This document shows, piece after piece, positions 22,227 through 31,168 of a DNA stretch of 64,000 nucleotides (the stretch's first letter is position 1; every line of letters begins with the position of its first letter). The notes below the pieces were generated by a model. It had not been told where the DNA came from, searched no databases, and saw nothing but the letters and a program-made list of their open reading frames with translations. Location of the stretch: positions 62,001 through 126,000 of the forward strand of contig JAKVON010000003.1 of the NCBI GenBank assembly GCA_022482785.1, read 5' to 3'. The position numbers and the translations under genes were made by a program. Source of the stretch: Atopobiaceae bacterium. GTDB lineage: Bacteria; Actinomycetota; Coriobacteriia; Coriobacteriales; Atopobiaceae.

Positions 22227-23693
22227 CTACTCGGTGATGGCGCCGACCTTCTCGTCGTCCTCGGCGATGATCTTGGCCTTCTTCTCGACCGGGGTCTGGC
22301 TCATCTCGTCGGCGTAGATCTTCTTGCCGGTGGGATGCTCCTCGAGCCACAGCTCCTCCGCCTTGGCCTTCCAGCTCTCGGCATAGGGGGTGGTGCGGGC
22401 GCACAGGTGGTCGACGCTCTCCGGGCTGACGTACTCGGTGCTCTTGGCGTCGGCCTCGTGCACGATCTCGGGGAGGATCTCGGGGTTCTCGAGCATGGGG
22501 CAGGGGCGCAGCATGTTGTCGTTCCAGGGCCAGTTCTTGCGGTAGGCCTGGAAGACGGGCTGCTGGAGGCACTCGAGCAGCGACTTGTCGTGGATGTTGG
22601 CGTTGGAGTAGTGGATGAAGACGCAGGGCTCCACGTCGCCGCGGGCGTTGATGTGGCAGAACACGCGGCCGCCGGCGATGCAGCCGCCCACGTACTCGCC
22701 GTCGTTCTGGAAGTCCATCGCGAAGATGGGCTTGCCGCCGGTGATGCCACGGACCTCGCGGATGCGGTGGAACATGTACTCGCGCTGCTCGACGGTGGGC
22801 ATGAGGTCGGCGTTGGCGCCCTCGCCCACGGGCATGTAGTGGAAGTACCAGGCGAAGCGGCAGCCTTTCTTGATGATGAGGTCGTAGTACTCGTCGGAGG
22901 TGACGCTCTCGACGTTGGCGCGCGTGTAGGCCGTGGAGGTACCGTAGATGAGGCCGTTCTTGTGCATCAGGTCGAAGGCGTCCATGACCTTCTGGAAGTC
23001 GCCCTCGCCGCGGCGGCCGTCGTTGGCCTCCTCGAAGCCCTCGAGCGACACGGAGAAGACGATGTTGCCCACGCGCTTGACGTCGTCGCAGAACTGCTGG
23101 TCGATGAGGGTGGAGTTGGTGAAGATGTTGAAGACGCAGTCATCGTGCTTCTCGGCGAGCTTGATGATGTCCTTCTTGCGGCAGAGGGGCTCGCCGCCGG
23201 TCATCATGTAGAGGTGGCAGCCCAGCTCGGAGCCCTCGGTGACGATCCGGTCCATGTCGTCGTAGGAGAGGTTGAGCGACTTCTCGTAGTCGGCCGCCCA
23301 GCAGCCCACGCAGTGCATGTTGCAGGCGCTCGTGGGGTCGAAGATGATGATCCAGGGCACGTTGCACTCGTTCTTGTCGGCGTTCTCGGTGCAGGTGCGC
23401 AGGCCGCGGAAGGCCGCCTCGTAGGCACCGTTGAGGGCGACCTTGCGAAGGAGCTCGGGGTCGGTCTCGTCGATCAGGTTGAAGAGGTACTCCTCCCACT
23501 TGGAGCCTGGGTAGAGGCCGGCCTTGAGGCCGCGGCTCGCGCCGGGGGCGGTGTCCTTGAGGAGCTTGGACGCCATGTTGATGAACTTGTCGAGCGACTC
23601 CTCGCGCTTCTCGCCGGAGGCCGCCTTGATGACCTGCTCGATGGCGACGCTGAAGGCCTTGCGCTCTGCCGCGTGGGCAATCTTGGACTGCAT
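22227..23693 (-). CDS. Radical SAM protein with SPASM-like C-terminal cysteines
   Basis: A 488-residue enzyme. The radical SAM cluster motif SACNMHCVGC (CX3CX2C) sits near residue 120, followed by MMTGGEPL, the typical SAM-binding GGEP motif. The C-terminal part has several cysteines (GCIAGGRVFCH, VEPCVF, LRPCPM) arranged like a SPASM or twitch auxiliary cluster. N- and C-terminal extensions of about 100 and 80 residues are charged. It probably oxidises or modifies a substrate by radical chemistry, but no peptide substrate or partner gene is nearby, so the substrate is unknown. I chose ATG 23693 (MQSKIAHAAER), preceded by AAAGGTG, over the track start at 23756. Confidence 0.82.
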   Translation of the reverse strand: MQSKIAHAAERKAFSVAIEQVIKAASGEKREESLDKFINMASKLLKDTAPGASRGLKAGLYPGSKWEEYLFNLIDETDPELLRKVALNGAYEAAFRGLRTCTENADKNECNVPWIIIFDPTSACNMHCVGCWAADYEKSLNLSYDDMDRIVTEGSELGCHLYMMTGGEPLCRKKDIIKLAEKHDDCVFNIFTNSTLIDQQFCDDVKRVGNIVFSVSLEGFEEANDGRRGEGDFQKVMDAFDLMHKNGLIYGTSTAYTRANVESVTSDEYYDLIIKKGCRFAWYFHYMPVGEGANADLMPTVEQREYMFHRIREVRGITGGKPIFAMDFQNDGEYVGGCIAGGRVFCHINARGDVEPCVFIHYSNANIHDKSLLECLQQPVFQAYRKNWPWNDNMLRPCPMLENPEILPEIVHEADAKSTEYVSPESVDHLCARTTPYAESWKAKAEELWLEEHPTGKKIYADEMSQTPVEKKAKIIAEDDEKVGAITE

Positions 23694-23924
23694 GGTTGGC
23701 ACACCTTTCTGTGAGGCAAGCGGGCCTAATTTTTGACCCGCGTTCAAATTATGCACCCATACACCTGAAAATGGAACCGTCTCGATGACGATTCATACAC
23801 GGAGTGGGGCATGTTGTCACGACTTCGCTTTTCAACAGGGCACAGTATACTCCCCTTGCAGGGCATTCGTGCAGGGCGAGGGATTTGTGGGCGCGCACGC
23901 CCGCGTCGCCGCTACACTTGTGGC

Positions 23925-25100
23925 ATGGGATACCGCACCTACACATGCCCCATCGCCAAGTCGTGCGGCGGCTGCGAGTGGCTCGCCGTTCCCTACCCCA
24001 TCCAACTCAAACGCAAGCAGGCCGCGGTCGAGGCGCTCTTCGCCGACGTCGTATCGGCAGACCACGCCCGCCTCCTTCCCATCGTGGGCATGGCCGAGCC
24101 GGTCGCCTATCGTCACAAGGCCGCCACGCCCTTCGCCCCGGGAACGCACGGGCGCATCCGCTCGGGCTTCTACGCGTCGGGCACCCATCGCATCGTCCCC
24201 TGCGCGCGCTGCCTCGTCGAGGCGCCCCTCTGCCGAGAGACGCTCAACGCGGTCGCCCGGGCTGCCGAGGACCTGAACGTCCCCGCCTATGACGAGGACG
24301 CCGGCAAGGGGCTGCTCAGGCACGCCATCGTGCGCGCCGGCTGGAAGACGGACGACCTGCTGCTCACCATCGTGACGAACGGCCAGGCCCTGCGCCACGC
24401 CGAGTCCTTCCTCAAGGCGCTCGCCGGCCTTGCCCCGCACGTCACGGGCATCGTCCAGAACGTGAACCAGCGACGCACCAATGCCATGCTCGGCCCCGAG
24501 TCGAGCCCGCTCTCGGGGCCCGGGACCATGCACGACCAACTCCTGGGGTGCACGTTCGAGATCGGCCCCACCTCGTTCTACCAGACCAACCCCGAGCAGA
24601 CCGAGCCCCTCTACCGCGCTGCCATCGACGGCCTTCGCCTCGAGCCCGGCATGCGCCTGCTCGACGCCTACTGCGGCATCGGCAGCATCGGCATCTGCGC
24701 CGCCAGGGCGACGCCGGGAGTCGAGGTCGTGGGCGTCGAGAAGGGCCGCGACGCCGTCGCGTGCGCCCGGAGGAACGCCGAGGCGAACGGCCTTGCCGGG
24801 CGGGCGCGCTTCGTCGCCGCCGATGCCACCGCCTACATGCGCGACGCGAAGAAGGCGGGCGCCGGATACGACGCGGTCGTGCTCGACCCGCCCCGCACCG
24901 GGTCGACCGTCACCTTCCTGGACGGGGTGTGCTCGCTGGCCCCAGCTCGCGTCGCCTACGTCTCGTGCAACCCGGAGACGCAGGCAAGGGACGTCGCGCT
25001 CCTGCGTCGAGGCGGCTACGTCCTGGACTCCCTGCAGGCCGTCGACCTCTTCCCCCACACCAGGCACGTCGAGTCGGTCGCCATCCTGTCCAGGCCGTAA
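23925..25100 (+). CDS. 23S rRNA (uracil-5-)-methyltransferase, RlmD/TrmA family
   Basis: A 391-residue SAM-dependent RNA m5U methyltransferase. An N-terminal iron-sulfur motif is visible: CPIAKSCGGC with a later CARC. The SAM-binding region is LLDAYCGIGSIGI, then VLDPPRTG, and the catalytic cysteine lies in YVSCNPETQARD. The TRAM domain found in many members is absent, giving a short form. ATG 23925 is chosen because the protein then starts just before the cysteine cluster, as in relatives; the track start at 23811 adds 38 atypical residues. A -10-like TATACT lies upstream near 23848. RlmCD-type dual specificity cannot be excluded. Confidence 0.9.
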   Translation: MGYRTYTCPIAKSCGGCEWLAVPYPIQLKRKQAAVEALFADVVSADHARLLPIVGMAEPVAYRHKAATPFAPGTHGRIRSGFYASGTHRIVPCARCLVEAPLCRETLNAVARAAEDLNVPAYDEDAGKGLLRHAIVRAGWKTDDLLLTIVTNGQALRHAESFLKALAGLAPHVTGIVQNVNQRRTNAMLGPESSPLSGPGTMHDQLLGCTFEIGPTSFYQTNPEQTEPLYRAAIDGLRLEPGMRLLDAYCGIGSIGICAARATPGVEVVGVEKGRDAVACARRNAEANGLAGRARFVAADATAYMRDAKKAGAGYDAVVLDPPRTGSTVTFLDGVCSLAPARVAYVSCNPETQARDVALLRRGGYVLDSLQAVDLFPHTRHVESVAILSRP

Positions 25101-25192
25101 GCCGATGGCTTGCCCCTCCCCGGCCGCACGGGTAGATAATGGGCGAAACGCCGGCCAGCCAGGCATCGGCGGAATCAATCCCTGGGGGTTCC

Positions 25193-25945
25193 ATGATAGA
25201 GATCAAGGGCGTCTCGAAGGCCTATGCGGGAAGCAGGCACAAGGCCGTCGACAACCTCAGCTGGATCGTCCCCGACGGCGCTATCACGGGCTTCATCGGC
25301 CCGAACGGCGCCGGCAAGTCAACGTCGATCCACATGATGACCGGCTCGCTCGAGCCGGACGCCGGCAGCATCCTCCTCAACGGCGTCGACATCGTCAAGG
25401 ACCCCATAGAGGCCAAGCGGCAGTTCGGCTTCGTGCCCGACGTCCCGGACGTGTTCCTCAACCTCAAGGCCATCGAGTACCTCAACTTCATGGCCGACCT
25501 CTACGCCGTCCCCACGGCGGAGAGGTCGCGCTTCCTCGGGGAGGTCCCCGCGAGGCTGGAGATCGCCGACGTGCTCGACAACCAGATCGCCGCCCTGAGC
25601 CACGGCATGCGGCAGAAGGTCATCATCATGGGCGCGCTCATTCACAGGCCCCCGATCTGGATCCTCGACGAGCCCATGGCCGGGCTCGACCCCAAGTCGG
25701 CCTTCGAGCTCAAGAAGATGATGCGCGAGCACGCGGCCTCGGGAAGGTCGGTTCTCTTCTCGACCCACGTGCTCGAGGTGGCGGAGAAGCTCTGCGACCA
25801 GATCTGCGTCATCAACCACGGCAGGCAGCTCTACCTGGGGACCCTCGAACAGCTCAAGGCCCGCCATCCCGGCATGAGCCTCGAGGACATCTTCCTCGCC
25901 ATCACCGAGGGCGGCACGGGGGACGCGACGGGGGACGCACGATGA
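25193..25945 (+). CDS. ABC transporter ATP-binding protein
   Basis: A 250-residue nucleotide-binding subunit with Walker A GPNGAGKST, Q-loop region, signature LSHGMRQK (a variant of LSGGQ), Walker B IWILDEP and the switch histidine in STHVLEVAEKL. It is of the CcmA/multidrug-export type that pairs with a large membrane subunit. The start ATG 25193 (MIEIKGVSKAY) is the family start; the track start adds 18 residues. The next gene begins with an ATGA overlap at 25942, so the two are translationally coupled. Confidence 0.9.
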   Translation: MIEIKGVSKAYAGSRHKAVDNLSWIVPDGAITGFIGPNGAGKSTSIHMMTGSLEPDAGSILLNGVDIVKDPIEAKRQFGFVPDVPDVFLNLKAIEYLNFMADLYAVPTAERSRFLGEVPARLEIADVLDNQIAALSHGMRQKVIIMGALIHRPPIWILDEPMAGLDPKSAFELKKMMREHAASGRSVLFSTHVLEVAEKLCDQICVINHGRQLYLGTLEQLKARHPGMSLEDIFLAITEGGTGDATGDAR

Positions 25946-27594
25946 GGAACTACCTGCTGCTCACCAAGACCCTCATCCTGTGCGGGCTCGACATCGGCCC
26001 GCACGACAAGGGCAAGCTGCTCGACCGAAACCTCATGGCCGGCATCTCCCTCGTGGCCATCGTCGCGATCGTCGCCGAGATCGTGAAGTCGCTCACCGGC
26101 GTCGTCGGCGCCATCGTCGCCGCCGGGGGCGACGGCCACGCATTCGTCGAGCAGGGCCTGGCCGTCGGGATGCTCGCCGCCTTCGTGATGGGCGTGCCCA
26201 TGGTGCTCTCGTCGTTCTACGTCTCGTCCGACACCACCACGCTGCTCTCCCTGCCCGTCCCCATCTCCACGATAGCCGCGGCCCGGTTCACCCGCTGCTT
26301 CTTCTATGCCTACTCGCTGGTCATGCTGTTCGCGCTGCCGACGCTCATCTCGTTCGGCCTGGCGACCGGCGCCGGGGTCGCGTACTGGGTGTTCGCCGTC
26401 GTGGTCTTCCTGCTCCTGCCGACCGTCCCGCTCGTCTACGACAGCGTCATCGCGATGCTCGTCATGCGCGCCTTCCACAGGATGCACAACAAGAGGCTGC
26501 TGACGGGCATCGGCACGGCGGTCTCCCTGGCATTCGCCCTGGTCTGGGTCTTCGTCTCCGTCTCGAAGGGCCAGGGGGACACCATGGGGATGGAGGCGAT
26601 GCTGTCGAGCCTCGGCCCGGTGGGCGCGATCTTCCCCAACGTCCCCTTCGCAGGCGCCGCCCTCGGGCAGCTCTCCGTCACGGGCCTCCTCCTCTACGTT
26701 GCCTCGTGCGCCGCCTTCGTCGCCCTGTTCCTGGTCGTCGCCAAGCTCGTCTACTACGAGAGCGTCGTCGGCATGACCGAGATGACCACCCACAACGCGG
26801 CCCTCTCGGGCAAGGATGTGGCCTCCTTCGGGCGCGTGCGCTCTCCGATGGGTGCCTACGTGCGGGTCGAGCGGGCCAAGATCCTCCACTCCCCCTTCCA
26901 GATGCAGGTGGTCCTGACCGAGCTCATGTGGCCGGCCATGTTCGTCATAGGCCTGGTCATGGCATCGACCAGGCCCGAGGGGGACGTCCTGGGAAGGGTC
27001 GCGCAGTCCGCCTCTGGCGAGCAGGCCTTCGTGATCCTGACGGCCCTCACGCTGTGCATGACCTTCTTCGCCGCCGCCACGAACCTGCTCCCCTCGATCG
27101 CCATCTCGCTCGAGGGGACGGGGCTCTCCCTGGTCAAGACCCTTCCCATGAGGCTCTCGGACAACCTCAGGGCGAAGGTCCTGGCCATCCTCCCGGCAGA
27201 CTACCTCCTCTCGAACTTCATCCCCCTCGCGGCGACGGCGTACTGCATCGCGAACGGGACGAGCCCCGCCATGCTGCCCGTCGTGGTCGTCATGGGCATC
27301 GCGGGCACCGTCGCCGTCTGCTACCTCCAGATGCTCTTCGACCTCAAGGCGCCCAACCTCAAGTGGCTGGACCCCTCCTCCGTCGGCAGGAAGGCGGGGA
27401 CGATCATCTCCATGCTGGCATGCATCGCCCTCGGCCTCGTCGTCTGCGCGGTCTCCTTCGTCCCCGTGATGCTCCTCGGGCTCCCCTCCGTCCTGTCGAC
27501 GGCCATCGGCCTCGTCGTCTCGGTCGGGCTTGCGATCGGCCTCAGGGCCTTCGCGCTGAGCTATGGGGAGCGCCGCCTGCGCCAGCTTCCGTGA
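25942..27594 (+). CDS. ABC transporter permease, large multi-span membrane protein
   Basis: The 550-residue protein has about 12 hydrophobic segments in two similar halves. The loop TTHNAALSGKDVASFGRVRS divides them. It resembles the ABC-2-type permeases of putative exporters in Gram-positive bacteria. It overlaps the ATP-binding gene by four bases and presumably forms the channel with it. The substrate is unknown. It converges on the GGDEF gene with a 13-base gap. In the ORF track it is hidden inside a longer spurious frame starting at 24481. Confidence 0.85.
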   Translation: MRNYLLLTKTLILCGLDIGPHDKGKLLDRNLMAGISLVAIVAIVAEIVKSLTGVVGAIVAAGGDGHAFVEQGLAVGMLAAFVMGVPMVLSSFYVSSDTTTLLSLPVPISTIAAARFTRCFFYAYSLVMLFALPTLISFGLATGAGVAYWVFAVVVFLLLPTVPLVYDSVIAMLVMRAFHRMHNKRLLTGIGTAVSLAFALVWVFVSVSKGQGDTMGMEAMLSSLGPVGAIFPNVPFAGAALGQLSVTGLLLYVASCAAFVALFLVVAKLVYYESVVGMTEMTTHNAALSGKDVASFGRVRSPMGAYVRVERAKILHSPFQMQVVLTELMWPAMFVIGLVMASTRPEGDVLGRVAQSASGEQAFVILTALTLCMTFFAAATNLLPSIAISLEGTGLSLVKTLPMRLSDNLRAKVLAILPADYLLSNFIPLAATAYCIANGTSPAMLPVVVVMGIAGTVAVCYLQMLFDLKAPNLKWLDPSSVGRKAGTIISMLACIALGLVVCAVSFVPVMLLGLPSVLSTAIGLVVSVGLAIGLRAFALSYGERRLRQLP

Positions 27595-27607
27595 GGGGGA
27601 TGCGGCC

Positions 27608-28828
27608 CTAGGCCTTGCGCTGGGCGCGGTTGTTCGTCTTGTAGCGGTACATGGTGGAGTCGGTCTCCTCGAGGATGGCCGAGACGTTGGCCATGGGCGC
27701 GAGGCCGTTGTCGTACCTCGCGCTGCTGGAGATGCCGTAGCTGAACGACTGCGGGTATTCCCGGACCTCACGCCTGAACTCCTCGCGGATCCGGGAGAGC
27801 TGGCCCTCGAGGGGAACGTCGGAGAACGAGATGACGAGGAACTCGTCGCCGCCCTCGCGACAGAGCTCCACGGGGCCGGCGACGTCGGAGAGGGCCCGCA
27901 CCGCGTCGAGGATGTAGGCGTTGCCCACGTCATGCCCGAAGGTGTCGTTCACGTACTTGAGGCCGTCGAGGTCGACGAACGCCAGCTCGAACCGGGTGCC
28001 GTTCGCGAAGCACCCGCACATCCTCTCGATGGCGTGGCGACGGTTGAACAGGCCCGTGAGGAAGTCGTGGTATGCGAGGTACTCGACCTCGCGCTCGCGC
28101 GTCACGTCGTGGAGGATGCTCACGATCGCCGGCTCCCCGTCCCACTGGATGGGCAGGGACGAGACCTCGAGGCGCAGGCCGGCATGGCCGTCGTCCCCCT
28201 CGAACACGAGCTCGCGGCGGCCCACCTCGAGGGGGTCGTCCTCCGAGGATATGTCCCTCAGCCTCTGCCGGAACTCCACGTCGAAGTTCATGTGGGCCTC
28301 GAAGTAGCGCCGGCAGGCATCGTTCATGTGGAAGATCCGCCCGTCTTCCAGGGAGGAGACCACCACCCAGTCGCTCATCAGCTCCATGAGGCGGGTGTGG
28401 AGCACCTGCCCCTGGCCGAGCCGGTCGTTCTGCTGCCCGATGACCTCCGCCTCGTGCTGGAGGCGCGTCTCCCTGTCCTCGAGCGTCGCGACCATGTCGT
28501 TGAACACCCGCGAGAGCGAGCCCATGAAGTCGAGCCTCTGGCTGTAGTCGCCCTTGGTCACCTGCTCGGCCTGCCAGACCAGGTGGGAGAGCGACCCGTG
28601 CAGGTCGCGCAGCTCGCCGGTGATGGGGTTGTCGGGGGCCGGGAGCGCGACGTCGAGGTCGCCCCTCGAGAGGCCCTCCGCGAACACGCGCTCCTCGGCG
28701 AGGTACTCGCCGAGCTGCATGAGGCCCTGGGCCAGCCGTCGCTGCTCCGGGGGGAGGGCATCGGGGTCTATGTGGGCGTTCCGGGGCGAGTAGAGGACGT
28801 CCCTCAGGTATTCGAACAGCTCATCCAC
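27608..28828 (-). CDS. PAS-GGDEF diguanylate cyclase (cytosolic)
   Basis: A 406-residue soluble protein. Residues 1-120 form a helical, HAMP-like region (TGELRDLHGSLSHLVWQAEQ, then QRLDFMGSLSRVF), residues 135-245 a PAS domain, and 250-400 a GGDEF domain with intact GGDEF at 326-330. It should make c-di-GMP from two GTP. The inhibitory RxxD site is absent, so product inhibition is probably lost. Its start overlaps the end of the V4R gene by eight bases, indicating one transcript and probably one sensory system. No membrane segment is present, so the signal is intracellular. Confidence 0.9.
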   Translation of the reverse strand: MDELFEYLRDVLYSPRNAHIDPDALPPEQRRLAQGLMQLGEYLAEERVFAEGLSRGDLDVALPAPDNPITGELRDLHGSLSHLVWQAEQVTKGDYSQRLDFMGSLSRVFNDMVATLEDRETRLQHEAEVIGQQNDRLGQGQVLHTRLMELMSDWVVVSSLEDGRIFHMNDACRRYFEAHMNFDVEFRQRLRDISSEDDPLEVGRRELVFEGDDGHAGLRLEVSSLPIQWDGEPAIVSILHDVTREREVEYLAYHDFLTGLFNRRHAIERMCGCFANGTRFELAFVDLDGLKYVNDTFGHDVGNAYILDAVRALSDVAGPVELCREGGDEFLVISFSDVPLEGQLSRIREEFRREVREYPQSFSYGISSSARYDNGLAPMANVSAILEETDSTMYRYKTNNRAQRKA

Positions 28829-29357
28829 CCTGGACTCCCTTGAAGCGGCAGACGCGCGCCCCGCTCGCCCAGCAGTCGACCTCGCGCACCTTGTAGGGCT
28901 TGCCGGTGTACTCCTCGAAGATGCCGGCTATGAAGCCCTCGTCGTAGACGCACACGACCTCGTTGGTGATGGGCAGGCCGCTGCAGTCGAGGTCCTCCCC
29001 CACGGTGAGGACGAAGCTGCCGTCCCTGTCGTCGAGCATCTCCATGCGGAGGATGCCGATCCTGAGCGACCTGAGGCTCGCCTGCAGCTGGGCGAGGAAC
29101 GGGTCCATCCCGAGCGTGAGGTCGAGGGCATTCCTCGCATACTCGTGCCCGACGAGCTCGCCGGCGGCGCGAAACACGTGGTCGGCCTGCTCCTGGCCCA
29201 TCTCGGTGACGAGCACGTGGTTCATGGAGTACTGCAGGAGGCGATAGACGAGCACCGGCATGTCCTCGCCGAGGTTCTCGCGGCCCTCCTTGATGTCGCC
29301 GATCGACGCCCAGGAGAAGTCCGCATGCTTCGGCTCGGCCTTGAAGACGTTTTCCAT
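28821..29357 (-). CDS. V4R (4-vinyl reductase) domain sensor protein
   Basis: A 178-residue protein. The C-terminal half has the V4R pattern, ending EVDCWASGARVCRFKG with the two conserved cysteines. V4R domains bind small hydrophobic ligands or metal-linked cofactors and often serve as sensor modules. ATG 29357 (MENVFKAEPKH) follows GGGGAG; the track start adds 24 residues. The gene overlaps the downstream PAS-GGDEF gene by eight bases, so the pair probably forms a ligand-responsive c-di-GMP switch. A near-perfect 28-base palindrome lies about 56 bases upstream. Confidence 0.82.
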   Translation of the reverse strand: MENVFKAEPKHADFSWASIGDIKEGRENLGEDMPVLVYRLLQYSMNHVLVTEMGQEQADHVFRAAGELVGHEYARNALDLTLGMDPFLAQLQASLRSLRIGILRMEMLDDRDGSFVLTVGEDLDCSGLPITNEVVCVYDEGFIAGIFEEYTGKPYKVREVDCWASGARVCRFKGVQGG

Positions 29358-29412
29358 CGCTGTCTCTCCCCTTGGGCGGCGCATCGACATATAGGGAAAG
29401 TCTTTCTCTTTT

Positions 29413-29440
29413 CGTCGCATCGTATGCATACGTTGCGACG
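29413..29440. promoter_or_regulatory. 28-bp near-perfect palindrome, possible operator of the V4R-GGDEF operon
   Basis: Outer arms CGTCGCA/TGCGACG flank a perfect inner palindrome GTATGCATAC; only one base pair mismatches over 28 bases. It sits 56-83 bases upstream of the V4R start, between it and purN. No T-run follows on the minus strand, so an operator is more likely than a terminator. Confidence 0.6.
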
Positions 29441-29486
29441 AACGAGCTTGAATCCGGTTCGGAAGACCCTCGGGGCGAGCCGGGGG

Positions 29487-30101
29487 CTATCTGCCGGCTA
29501 TGGCGACGGTCCTGTCGTCCCTCACGCTGACGCGCCCCTCGGCGAGCAGCTGGATGGCATCCGGGTAGAGGACGTGCTCGACCTCGTGGATGTGGGCCTC
29601 GAGCTCGTCGAGCGACCAGCCCTCCTCCACGACGAGGGGCCTCTGGGCGATGATGGGGCCGGCGTCGTAGTCCGCGTTGGCGAAGTGGACGGTGACGCCG
29701 GTGACCTTGACGCCGCGCTCGTAGGCGTCCCGGATCGCATGGGCGCCCGGGAAGCTCGGGAGCAGCGCGGGGTGGAGGTTGACGACGCGGTCGGGGAAGG
29801 TGGCGAGCAGGGGCTCGTGGACCATGCGCATGTAGCCCGCCATGATCACGTAGTCGACCCCCTTGCGGAAGAGCTCGGCGGCGATCACCTCGTCGGCCGT
29901 GATGGGGTCCGCGTAGACCTCCTTGGAGAGGGTCAGGGTCTGGATCCCGGCCGCCTCGGCGCGCTTGAGCCCATAGGCGTCCGGCCGGGAGGAGACCACC
30001 ATCTCGACGGTCGCGTCGAGCGTCCCCGCCGCGATGCGGTCGATGATGGCCTGCAGGTTGGTTCCGCTTCCCGAGACGAGCACGCCGAGCCGGATGCTCA
30101 T
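29487..30101 (-). CDS. purN: Phosphoribosylglycinamide formyltransferase
   Basis: A 204-residue PurN. It transfers a formyl group from 10-formyl-THF to GAR in purine synthesis. Visible motifs are VSGSGTNLQAI for phosphate binding, NLHPALLPSFPGAHA with the catalytic Asn and His, and DAGPII with the catalytic Asp. Its ATG overlaps the purM stop as ATGA (30098-30101). It is the last gene of the purE-yqeY-srtB-purF-purM-purN operon. In the track it is hidden in a longer frame. Confidence 0.96.
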   Translation of the reverse strand: MSIRLGVLVSGSGTNLQAIIDRIAAGTLDATVEMVVSSRPDAYGLKRAEAAGIQTLTLSKEVYADPITADEVIAAELFRKGVDYVIMAGYMRMVHEPLLATFPDRVVNLHPALLPSFPGAHAIRDAYERGVKVTGVTVHFANADYDAGPIIAQRPLVVEEGWSLDELEAHIHEVEHVLYPDAIQLLAEGRVSVRDDRTVAIAGR

Positions 30102-31168
30102 CGGTAGGTCACCCTGCCCGACCCCTCGACGCACTCGCCCATGACGAACGGCCTCTGGCCGTAGGTCTCGAGGGACTCGCAGACGGCGTCGACGTCGTCT
30201 GGGTCGCAGATGACGCACATGCCGACCCCCATGTTGAAGGTCTTGTACGCCTCGTCGGGCGAGAGGCCCGCGGCGTCGACCATGTAGTCGATGACGGGCG
30301 GGACGGACCAGGCCGGGCCCGACTCGCCGCCGCGGTCGATGGCCGCGTCGACGTCGGACGGAAGCGCGCGGTTGAGGTTCTCGGTGATTCCCCCGCCGGT
30401 GATATGGGCGAGCGCGTGGATGGGCGTCCCCGCCTTGAGCACCCTGACCAGCGCGCCGGCATAGATGGTGGTGGGGCGGAGGACGGCGTCGGCCAGGCTC
30501 TCCCCTCCCAGCTCGTCGAGCGGGCGGTTGAGCTCCTCGGCGTCCCTGCCCTCGATGGCGACCTTCCTCACCAGCGAGTAGCCGTTGGAGTGTATGCCCG
30601 AGCTGGGCAGGCCGATGATCGCGTCGCCCACGTGGACATGCTGGGGCCCGAGCATCTTGGGTCGGTCGACGACGCCCACGGCGAACCCGGCCAGGTCGTA
30701 GTCGCCCGGGTCCATGACGCCGGGATGCTCGGCCATCTCCCCACCGATGAGGGCGCAGCCGCTCTGGCGGCACCCCTCGGCGATCCCGGAGACGATCCTG
30801 GCCATGCCGTCGGCCTCGATGCGGCCGATGGCGACGTAGTCGAGGAAGAACAGGGGCTCGGCGCCCGAGACCACGATGTCGTCGACGCACATGGCAACGA
30901 GGTCCTGCCCGACCGTCTCGTGCCTGTCGAGCATCTGGGCGATGGCGAGCTTCGTGCCCACGCCGTCGGTGCCCGAGACCAGGACCGGGTCGTCCATGCG
31001 CTTGAGCGCCTTCGCGTCGAACAGGCAGCCGAAGCCGCCGAGGCCGCCGATCACCTCGGGACGGGTCGTCGTCGCGACGTCGGCCTTGATGGCGTCGACC
31101 GCACGCGCGCCCTCGTCGACGTCGACACCGGCGTCGGCGTAGCTTACGTGCTTGGCTGCCTTACTCAT
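30098..31168 (-). CDS. purM: Phosphoribosylformylglycinamidine cyclo-ligase
   Basis: A 356-residue AIR synthetase, full length for the family. It closes the imidazole ring using ATP. Characteristic stretches are YADAGVDVDEG at the N-terminus, LVSGTDGVGTK, MCVDDIVVSGAEPLFFLDY and GIHSNGYSLVRK. It overlaps purF by eight bases upstream and purN by four bases downstream, so the three are translationally coupled. Confidence 0.97.
   Translation of the reverse strand: MSKAAKHVSYADAGVDVDEGARAVDAIKADVATTTRPEVIGGLGGFGCLFDAKALKRMDDPVLVSGTDGVGTKLAIAQMLDRHETVGQDLVAMCVDDIVVSGAEPLFFLDYVAIGRIEADGMARIVSGIAEGCRQSGCALIGGEMAEHPGVMDPGDYDLAGFAVGVVDRPKMLGPQHVHVGDAIIGLPSSGIHSNGYSLVRKVAIEGRDAEELNRPLDELGGESLADAVLRPTTIYAGALVRVLKAGTPIHALAHITGGGITENLNRALPSDVDAAIDRGGESGPAWSVPPVIDYMVDAAGLSPDEAYKTFNMGVGMCVICDPDDVDAVCESLETYGQRPFVMGECVEGSGRVTYR

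Noticed and set aside
20889-23714. Plus-strand ORF of 941 residues
   Set aside because: It overlaps mtnA and the YgjP-like gene in another frame and the radical SAM gene in antisense, with no recognisable domain.
24481-25941. Apparent N-terminal 487 residues of the permease ORF
   Set aside because: They are an out-of-frame reading of the methyltransferase and ATPase genes; the permease starts at ATG 25942.
25831-27933. Minus-strand ORF of 700 residues opposite the permease
   Set aside because: Asp/Gly/His-rich antisense shadow without domain features.
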